Positions 58,113 through 64,000 of a DNA stretch of 64,000 nt are shown here, piece by piece. Origin of the DNA: VFKI01 sp964647825 (GTDB lineage: Bacteria; Pseudomonadota; Gammaproteobacteria; DSM-16500); contig CAZYJL010000002.1 in the NCBI GenBank assembly GCA_964647825.1, forward strand, positions 62,001 through 126,000. Direction: 5' to 3'. Position numbers and translations under genes: made by a program. Positions within the stretch are counted from its first letter, which is position 1. Every line of letters begins with the position of its first letter. The notes beneath the pieces were generated by a model. The model was not told the DNA's origin. It did no database searches and was given only the letters and a program-made list of their open reading frames with translations.

Positions 58113-59150
58113 TTATCGACTCGGCTTAAACTCCTGCATTTCATACCAAACTTTATAATATTTACCTTCTTCCATTTCATGTGCAGATAACAAATTACAT
58201 TTTTTTTCTGAACTCTTATACTCGCGATAAAAGAAAGCATCGCGCGTTAAAAAGTGCTCTGGCTGAAATTGATAGTTTTCTAACAAATTGTTAGCATTTT
58301 CTTCCTCATTCTCATGCTTGTTAACTTGCCATTGTGCTGATAATGCTGCATTTATCGCAGGCCGCATTTGACAAAAAGAAAACATCACTTTCATATAATC
58401 ATCTGCAGATTCAACGGGTTTTCTATCTTTAATATAGTTTTTTGCAAGCTCATAAATATTTTCAAATTCAGACTGCATCTTTTGTTCATCAAAGGCTAAA
58501 CTTGATAATTGATTCACAATAATATGCGGCACAAACCATCGTAGCGCACTAAAATAAATCTTTTTTGTTGCAAAATAATTCACACCATCATCTGGTACAA
58601 ATTGCAACATCCCTTCATTTTTACCATAACGATAAGTTAAATCATCTAATGTTATCTCCATCATATAATAATCAAATGGCGTTTTGTGAAATACATCACG
58701 TAAAAATAAATCTGCACCTGCTCGCAGTAATAATTTTATTGACTCTTCATCACGTAACAAGCAAGCATAATGTAACGCGGTGAAACCTCTATAATCCTGC
58801 GTATTTAATAATGCGCCTGCATCAATTAATAATTTAATGATTTCACTTGCACGTATTTTTGCTGCTAAAACTAAAGGCGTATTACGACAAGTTGGCCAAC
58901 AATCTTTTTTATTTAATGCTATTTTCTCTTTATCGTAATGAATCAATTTTCGCGCTGCGACTAAACGATTCCAAGCTATTGCTGCAAGTAACGGTGTATT
59001 TTTCTTTTGATGCTGACTGTTTTCTGCAAAACTACCTAATTCTTTTAATGCACGCGCATCGTCCGTGCCATTTTCTAACGCATCAATACAATCTATCTGC
59101 GTCCAAAGTGCAGTCCTTTCCTTTGTTGATCTTGCAAAAAAAGAGCGCAT
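58113..59150 (-). CDS. Ankyrin-repeat protein, candidate effector
   Basis: The 345-residue product has about three ankyrin repeats in its N-terminal half (residues about 50-160): NTPLLAAIAWNRLVAARKLI, NTPLVLAAKIRASEIIKLLI with DAGALLNTQD, and FTALHYACLLRDEESIKLLL with RAGADLFLRD. The C-terminal half is helical and unrecognised, with Glu-rich KHENEEENANNLLENYQF. It has no signal peptide or membrane segment. AGGA lies 8 nt before ATG 59150. Eukaryotic-type ankyrin proteins in intracellular bacteria are often type IV effectors; that role is inferred here. Confidence 0.82.
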   Translation of the reverse strand: MRSFFARSTKERTALWTQIDCIDALENGTDDARALKELGSFAENSQHQKKNTPLLAAIAWNRLVAARKLIHYDKEKIALNKKDCWPTCRNTPLVLAAKIRASEIIKLLIDAGALLNTQDYRGFTALHYACLLRDEESIKLLLRAGADLFLRDVFHKTPFDYYMMEITLDDLTYRYGKNEGMLQFVPDDGVNYFATKKIYFSALRWFVPHIIVNQLSSLAFDEQKMQSEFENIYELAKNYIKDRKPVESADDYMKVMFSFCQMRPAINAALSAQWQVNKHENEEENANNLLENYQFQPEHFLTRDAFFYREYKSSEKKCNLLSAHEMEEGKYYKVWYEMQEFKPSR

Positions 59151-59375
59151 ATACTTTTCCTAGTAACAATAAAATATGTTTATTTTTTGAACATTTTTCT
59201 ATTTATACTATTTCGATTAACGAAAAGAAAAACCACCCAACACCAGACACGTACACAGCTAGGCACAATCATACACTCTCATATCAAGAAAACACACCAA
59301 TTTAGATTAAATATTGTATAAATTAAGATTTAAATGTTAATATTTGACCATATTAATTTCTAAGAGTGAAACACT

Positions 59376-60557
59376 ATGCCCTACCCAATAGATAAACTAA
59401 AAGATCAAATAAAATACATCACTAACCCTCAAGATCATTTCCAAGTTTGGCGCACCAATCCTAGCGATCCTGTTATTTATATTTCTTTTTCACTGGAACA
59501 ATTTGCGGCTGTTCATCAAAATGATCCACGCATCCTGACTTATCTAGAAGATCAAACCATCAGCCCTACTGCACCCGAAATCATTAAATTATACCGCGCT
59601 TTAATTAAAAAACATTTCATGAATTTTGAAGGCATGCCTTTTAAATTTTTATCGCCAGCTGTTAAACCATATAGACTTAAAAATAAAAATATTTGTTTTA
59701 TTCTTAGCATGGATCGCACCTACGCAGACATAATAGAAAAGTTTGGTAAAGCGAGTTTTGAAACAATAGCTGTGAGCGATGGAGTAACAAAAAATGCGGC
59801 GTATAAATTTATTTTGATGCCCAAAATAATTAACTCAGAAGAATTTCTATCAATTAAATATATTAGAAATGTATTTTTGCATGAATTACTACATGGTCTT
59901 ATTGAAGCAAAACATGCAAAAAAATATCATGCGATCAACGATAAAGCACCTTTCAGTGACACATTAACCTGTCTTGACACACTGATGGTTTACGATGAAT
60001 CGTGCCCACCGGTCATGGAAAAGTATGCAGAATACCGACATATTTTAGAACAACCGGGTCTTAGTCTTAGCAACTTTTTATTCATACGAGAGAAAATCTT
60101 TAGTGACACCCCTACCGCACTCGGACCTATCGATAAAGCAGCAGTTGTCGCTTTTATTGAAAGTTGGAACAAACGAAATGCTATTTTACCGATAAGAAAA
60201 ACAAGCAGCGAAACCACAAAACCAGTTGAAACCACAACACCCGCTACCATACATGACGAATTATTTGATGACGCTCTATCACTGTACTTAATGCAGCTTA
60301 CTGTCGCCAGTGAAGCACCTCATTCTATCTCTACGTTTGATTATTTCACTGACTTCTTCAATACATCCATTACTTATCTTGAAAACGCTGTCAAAGAATT
60401 AGTCGACACATGTCCTAGTTATTTCCCGGAAACACCTGCAAGATCACGTTATTGGTCCGGCTCTTCTGGATTAACTTTTTATGGCGCTCGCACGACTGAT
60501 ACACTCGATTCAGCGACAGCGTTACCTGCACCGACGTGTCCGCGAATTGGATATTAA
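59376..60557 (+). CDS. Metalloprotease-like protein with HExxH and Met-turn-like motifs, candidate effector
   Basis: The 393-residue product contains HELLHGLIEAKH (His169, Glu170, His173, His180), a zinc-protease HExxH core with a further histidine. About 24 residues on is LDTLMVYDES (Met204), which resembles the Met-turn of metzincins. The third histidine is one residue later than in the classical HExxHxxGxxH pattern, and the glycine is replaced by Ile, so assignment to metzincins is tentative. No signal peptide is seen. The C-terminal part is Thr/Pro-rich (SSETTKPVETTTPATIHDEL). It is divergent from the ankyrin gene with a 225-bp A+T-rich gap. AAGAGTG precedes ATG 59376. Confidence 0.65.
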   Translation: MPYPIDKLKDQIKYITNPQDHFQVWRTNPSDPVIYISFSLEQFAAVHQNDPRILTYLEDQTISPTAPEIIKLYRALIKKHFMNFEGMPFKFLSPAVKPYRLKNKNICFILSMDRTYADIIEKFGKASFETIAVSDGVTKNAAYKFILMPKIINSEEFLSIKYIRNVFLHELLHGLIEAKHAKKYHAINDKAPFSDTLTCLDTLMVYDESCPPVMEKYAEYRHILEQPGLSLSNFLFIREKIFSDTPTALGPIDKAAVVAFIESWNKRNAILPIRKTSSETTKPVETTTPATIHDELFDDALSLYLMQLTVASEAPHSISTFDYFTDFFNTSITYLENAVKELVDTCPSYFPETPARSRYWSGSSGLTFYGARTTDTLDSATALPAPTCPRIGY

Positions 60558-60619
60558 GTTGCAGATTAGGAAACGAAGTTTTTTTTTACTTCGAAGTAGC
60601 ACAACGTTTTAGTAAATTT

Positions 60620-60786
60620 GTCATACCGTGCTTTATGCATATCTTTATACACAATGCATTAAACCAAGGTTGTCCTTTCGTTTCATGTTGTCTTTGCATC
60701 TAACACTGTCATCCCGCGCTTGATGCGCGGTATCCAGTTTTTATCTCTATTCTGGATCCCGCGGACAGACCACGGGATAATAAAAC
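60620..60786. repeat. Long family A element before the cysS end
   Basis: TGTCATACCGTGCTTTATGC, then ATCTTTATACACAATGCATT and the AACCAAGGTTGTCCTTTCGT segment shared with 13472, then a second core ACTGTCATCCCGCGCTTGAT. It closes with CTGGATCCCGCGGACAGACC and ACGGGATAATAAAACAGTG. It fills the gap between the protease-like gene and the cysS stop (60804). Confidence 0.8.
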
Positions 60787-60803
60787 AGTGAAATTGCAAA
60801 AAA

Positions 60804-62246
60804 CTATTCTCGTCGCCACGTCGTACCCGTCGCCGTGTCTTCTAATACAATAGACAGCGCTTGTAATTCATCACGAATTCTATCCGCTTCCGCCCAATTC
60901 TTTTCACGCCGCGCCGCTAAGCGTTGCTCAATTAACGCTTGAATATGTGCAGAATCGATCTCATGACTTTCGGCTACAAGCGACCCTTTTTGCATAAAAT
61001 CCACTGGGTCCGCTTGCAACAAACCCAACACGCCACCTAAGAGACGCAACAAAGTTGCATGTTGCACGGCAGCGGCATGATCTGTTGCACGTAATTTTTG
61101 AATTGTATGCGCTAAATCAAATAAAATAGCAAATGCAACCGGCGTATTAAAATCATCATCCATCGCTGCAATAAATTTCGAAACAAATAAATTATCAGGA
61201 TAGTGATTCAATAATTGCTCTTTATTTAAAATAGTTTGTTTATTTAAATGATTTTTTTCTAATTCATTAAAATCACGTAATGCAGTATATAATCTTACTA
61301 AAGCACGATGTGCACTTATGAGCGCATCGGGTGAGTAACTTAATGAACTACGATACTGACTAGATAATAAAAAAAAGCGCAACACTTCGGGCTGATGTTC
61401 TTTTAACAAATCCCGCACGGTGAAAAAATTTCCCAGCGATTTTGACATCTTTTCACTCGCCATTTGTAAATAACCGGCATGCAACCAATAATGCACAAAA
61501 GGTTTTTGGGTCACGCCTTCTGTTTGCGCAATTTCATTTTCATGATGTGGAAAAGTTAAATCTCGACCACCGCCATGGATATCAAAAGTCTCGCCTAATA
61601 ATTGCATCGACATCGCAGAACATTCAATATGCCAACCAGGGCGCCCTTCACCCCAAGGTGAAGGCCAAGAGGGTTCATTTGGTTTAGCCATTTTCCATAA
61701 GACAAAATCTAATGGATCTTTTTTCACATCCGAAATATCCACGCGCGCACCACTTTCTAATTCATCAATATTCCGATGTGATAAACAACCATAATTCGGA
61801 AATTGACGAACTGCATAATAGACGTCCCCATTGCTCGCAATATACGCTTTGTCAGCGACAATTAATTTTTCAATCAGTGCAATAATCGGCGCAAGAAATT
61901 CTGTCGCGCGAGGCTCATGTGTTGGCGTCAACAAACCCAACGCTTGCATATCAGCTTGAAATGCCTCTGTAAAAAACGCTGTTATTTCAGTAAAAGATTG
62001 TTTTTTTTCTAAAGCGCGTTGAATAATTTTATCATCAATATCGGTAATATTACGCACATAATTTATGTTGTAACCGGAAAATAAAAAATAACGCGCCATC
62101 ATATCAAACGCCGTAAAACTGCGCGCATTCCCTAAATGAATATAATCATACACTGTCGGTCCACAAACATAAAAACTCACCTGCCCCGACACAAGCGGTT
62201 TAAAAACATCTTTTTGTCCCGTCAATGTATTATAAACAGTTAACAT
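60804..62246 (-). CDS. cysS: Cysteinyl-tRNA synthetase
   Basis: Class I synthetase charging tRNA-Cys. The 480 residues match E. coli (461). The HIGH motif is in YDYIHLGNARSFTAFD, the KMSKS motif in KMSKSLGNFFTVRDLL. Zinc ligands are Cys28 (FYVCGPTVYD), the Cys in WHIECSAMSMQLLG, and the His/Glu of GGGRDLTFPHHENEIAQTEG. ATG 62246 has only AAGAAAA upstream, a weak ribosome binding site. It follows gltX on the same strand, separated by a family D element. Confidence 0.96.
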   Translation of the reverse strand: MLTVYNTLTGQKDVFKPLVSGQVSFYVCGPTVYDYIHLGNARSFTAFDMMARYFLFSGYNINYVRNITDIDDKIIQRALEKKQSFTEITAFFTEAFQADMQALGLLTPTHEPRATEFLAPIIALIEKLIVADKAYIASNGDVYYAVRQFPNYGCLSHRNIDELESGARVDISDVKKDPLDFVLWKMAKPNEPSWPSPWGEGRPGWHIECSAMSMQLLGETFDIHGGGRDLTFPHHENEIAQTEGVTQKPFVHYWLHAGYLQMASEKMSKSLGNFFTVRDLLKEHQPEVLRFFLLSSQYRSSLSYSPDALISAHRALVRLYTALRDFNELEKNHLNKQTILNKEQLLNHYPDNLFVSKFIAAMDDDFNTPVAFAILFDLAHTIQKLRATDHAAAVQHATLLRLLGGVLGLLQADPVDFMQKGSLVAESHEIDSAHIQALIEQRLAARREKNWAEADRIRDELQALSIVLEDTATGTTWRRE

Positions 62247-62293
62247 AGTATTTTCTTATGCTCCGCAATTTTTTAATCAATTTTATATTATTC

Positions 62294-62477
62294 GTAACTA
62301 CTCAGGTAGTCAGGTTTTTTTACTTGACTGCATAACACGGGTCCCGCAGAGACAGCATTTTATCGAAGCAAGCGCCCTTTCATGACTCATGAAGCGTGTT
62401 TCCATTGGTAAAATGCAACCTGCTGTTGGGCGATTGCGGTCAGTCAAGTAAAAAAACCTGACTACCTGAGTAGTTAC
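62294..62477. mobile_element. Family D element at the gltX stop codon
   Basis: The 184-bp near-palindrome runs from GTAACTACTCAGGTAGTCAG to CTGACTACCTGAGTAGTTAC, with arms identical over 37 bp. Flanks TATTATTC (62286-62293) and TATTATTT (62478-62485) are a 7-of-8 direct repeat, a probable target duplication. The gltX stop (62480-62482) lies inside the right flank, so the element landed at the gene's last bases. Confidence 0.92.
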
Positions 62478-62479
62478 TA

Positions 62480-63910
62480 TTATTTTTTATAACTTTCTAA
62501 TTCCTTTAACACCGCATCAACCCTCGCCAACATCGCGTCTTTACCTAGTAAATGCGCAATGGCTTGTAATTCTGGACCATCTAATTCACCTGTCAGTGCT
62601 ACTCGTAAAGGTTGATATAATTTTTTTCCAGATAATGTCAACGTTGCACTCATATCCGCACAAATCTTTTTAATATCTTCGTGATGTTCTTCAATTGCAT
62701 TTTTTAACGTCACAAAATAATTTTTTCCTGCTGTATGTAATAATTCTTTAGCATCTTCATTTAACAATACTATTTTCTCAACGAATAATTTCTCTAACCA
62801 ATACTGAGCATCACGTGGAAACAAACAATTTTCCCGCATAATTTTCACAAACAAAGTTTTCTTTGCTGCAGGAATGTCTGTCATATTGACCGCAATCTGT
62901 AACCAAGCCAACGTAGCTGCATCATCTAATTTTCTAACTACTTCTTTTTGCCAATGCAATAATTGACTATGATCAAAACGCGCCGGTGAACGACTCAATT
63001 TTTCTAAATTAAACTCGCGCGCCAAACTTACAAAATCTAATAAATCATGCGAAGCATACACATGACCCAGTCGCGCTAAATAATTCGCCAATGCCAATGG
63101 TAAATACCCTTGTTGCTGTAATTCTTGCAAAGAAAAACTGCCGTTACGCTTCGATAGTGGCGCGCCATCTGCACCCGTAATTAAAGATAAATGGCCATAT
63201 TGCGGTGGCGTTAATTCTAATGCTGCCAAAATCATTAATTGCCTCGGCGTATTCGCAATATGATCTTCGCCGCGCAACACATGACTGATTTTCATGGTGG
63301 CATCATCAATGGCATTACAAAATAAAAATGGCGCAGTGCCATCGGCGCGACGAATAATAAAATCACCCATATCATCAGCAGAGAATTTTTGCGGGCCTTT
63401 CACTAAATCTACAAATTCTATCGATGTATTCTGCGGCACAATAAAACGATATGCAGGTTTTGCGCCCTGTGCAATTTTTTCAGCAACGACTTCTGCTGAT
63501 AACGCACGGCACGTCCCAGGGTAACGCGGTGGCTGACCGCGCGATAATTGTAATTTACGATTTAATGCCAATTCCGCATCCGAACAAAAACACGGATAAA
63601 TCAATTTTTTTTCTTCGAGAATTTTATAATATTTTTCATAGATGGGATGACGTGCAGATTGTAAATACGGACCATATTGACCTGAAATATCTGGTCCTTC
63701 CTGCCAAGTTAATCCTAACCAATGCAAATCTTTTTCTAATTGTGCGGCAAATTCTGTGCTGGAACGTGCCTGATCTGTATCTTCAATACGTAACACCAGC
63801 GCGCCTTTTTCTCGCGTTGCCAGTAATGCATTAAACAACGCTGCACGTGCATTACCGCAATGAATATAGCCCGTTGGACTTGGTGCAAACCGTGTACGCA
63901 TCACTGTCAT
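62480..63910 (-). CDS. gltX: Glutamyl-tRNA synthetase
   Basis: Class I synthetase charging tRNA-Glu. The 476 residues match E. coli (471). The HIGH-type motif is FAPSPTGYIHCGNARAALFN, the KMSKS-type motif PLSKRNGSFSLQEL, and the zinc-like CFCSDAELALNRKLQLSRGQ region is followed by YPGTCR. The frame is open upstream beyond 63976, but ATG 63910 has AAGGGGA upstream and gives MTVMRTRFAPSPTGY. It overlaps the stop of an upstream gene by 4 bp (ATGA), typical of an operon. Confidence 0.95.
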   Translation of the reverse strand: MTVMRTRFAPSPTGYIHCGNARAALFNALLATREKGALVLRIEDTDQARSSTEFAAQLEKDLHWLGLTWQEGPDISGQYGPYLQSARHPIYEKYYKILEEKKLIYPCFCSDAELALNRKLQLSRGQPPRYPGTCRALSAEVVAEKIAQGAKPAYRFIVPQNTSIEFVDLVKGPQKFSADDMGDFIIRRADGTAPFLFCNAIDDATMKISHVLRGEDHIANTPRQLMILAALELTPPQYGHLSLITGADGAPLSKRNGSFSLQELQQQGYLPLALANYLARLGHVYASHDLLDFVSLAREFNLEKLSRSPARFDHSQLLHWQKEVVRKLDDAATLAWLQIAVNMTDIPAAKKTLFVKIMRENCLFPRDAQYWLEKLFVEKIVLLNEDAKELLHTAGKNYFVTLKNAIEEHHEDIKKICADMSATLTLSGKKLYQPLRVALTGELDGPELQAIAHLLGKDAMLARVDAVLKELESYKK

Positions 63911-64000
63911 AAAAAAATTCCCCTTGTTTGTAATAAACAATTTTTCATTTCGCGTACTGCACGCTCCAATCCCCAAAAAACAGCGTGCGAGATAATCGCA
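63907..64000 (-). CDS. C-terminal end of an unidentified gene upstream of gltX
   Basis: On the minus strand a frame enters from the window edge and ends in TGA at 63909-63907. It overlaps the gltX ATG in the classic ATGA arrangement. The visible 30 residues (AIISHAVFWGLERAVREMKN then CLLQTRGIFL) look like an amphipathic helix ending. The fragment is too short to identify; the stop placement is the main reason to believe it. Confidence 0.45.
   Translation of the reverse strand, partial: AIISHAVFWGLERAVREMKNCLLQTRGIFL

Overview
The window looks like the chromosome of an intracellular or host-associated gammaproteobacterium of the order Legionellales (Coxiella, Rickettsiella or Aquicella-like). 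The reasons are the gltA / sdhCDAB-sucABCD block in its Coxiella-like order, the tig-clpP-clpX-lon-hup and ftsK-lolA-rarA blocks of gammaproteobacteria, modest A+T richness, and several genes of the kind these bacteria secrete into host cells (ankyrin, U-box, F-box-like, phosphatase and protease proteins). The genus cannot be fixed from sequence alone, and no secretion-system gene is in the window.

Layout. 1-1038: 5' part of an unknown gene and an A+T-rich spacer. 1039-12048: a long leftward block, sdhC-sdhD-sdhA-sdhB-sucA-sucB-sucC-sucD-serS, read from a promoter back-to-back with that of rightward gltA (12163-13461). 13712-18022: an outer-membrane barrel protein, hemF and acnA. 18294-24472: an A+T-rich accessory segment with a truncated gene, a PPP-type phosphatase, a large protein with an internal domain duplication, mobile repeats and an F-box-like protein. 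24619-31536: queF, rarA, lolA, ftsK, trxB, infA. 31881-35932: nrdAB behind two NrdR boxes. 36044-37854: a small exported protein and an ankyrin/U-box protein with an N-myristoylation motif. 38081-45950: ppiD, tRNA-Asp, tRNA-Val, hup, lon, clpX, clpP, tig, tRNA-Leu. 45997-48667: a glycerophosphodiesterase and malic enzyme. 48839-51511: a large alpha-solenoid protein of unknown function. 51620-57893: mfd, a DUF47/PhoU-like protein, a PiT phosphate transporter and marC. 58113-60557: an ankyrin protein and a metalloprotease-like protein. 60804-64000: cysS, gltX and the tail of one more gene.

How it works together. gltA, acnA, sdhCDAB and sucABCD supply a large share of the TCA cycle, and maeA feeds malate to pyruvate. 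The 2-oxoglutarate dehydrogenase E3 (lpd) is not here. tig, clpPX, lon and ppiD form a folding and proteolysis set in which both trigger factor and PpiD appear to have lost their prolyl-isomerase domains. The likely host-directed proteins sit in separate A+T-rich stretches between housekeeping operons.

Three families of small non-coding palindromic elements fill the spacers. Family A carries a TGTCATCCCGCGG-type core (4541, 13472, 18053, 31004, 60620). Family B is an A-like core inside different long terminal inverted repeats (22870, 56867). Family D is an element of about 185 bp with long inverted arms starting GTAAC (23059 truncated, 31592, 46778, 57922, 62294). Family D is the most striking find: its two arms match each other within a copy better than they match other copies, and at least one copy, at the maeA stop codon, has a perfect 8-bp target duplication.
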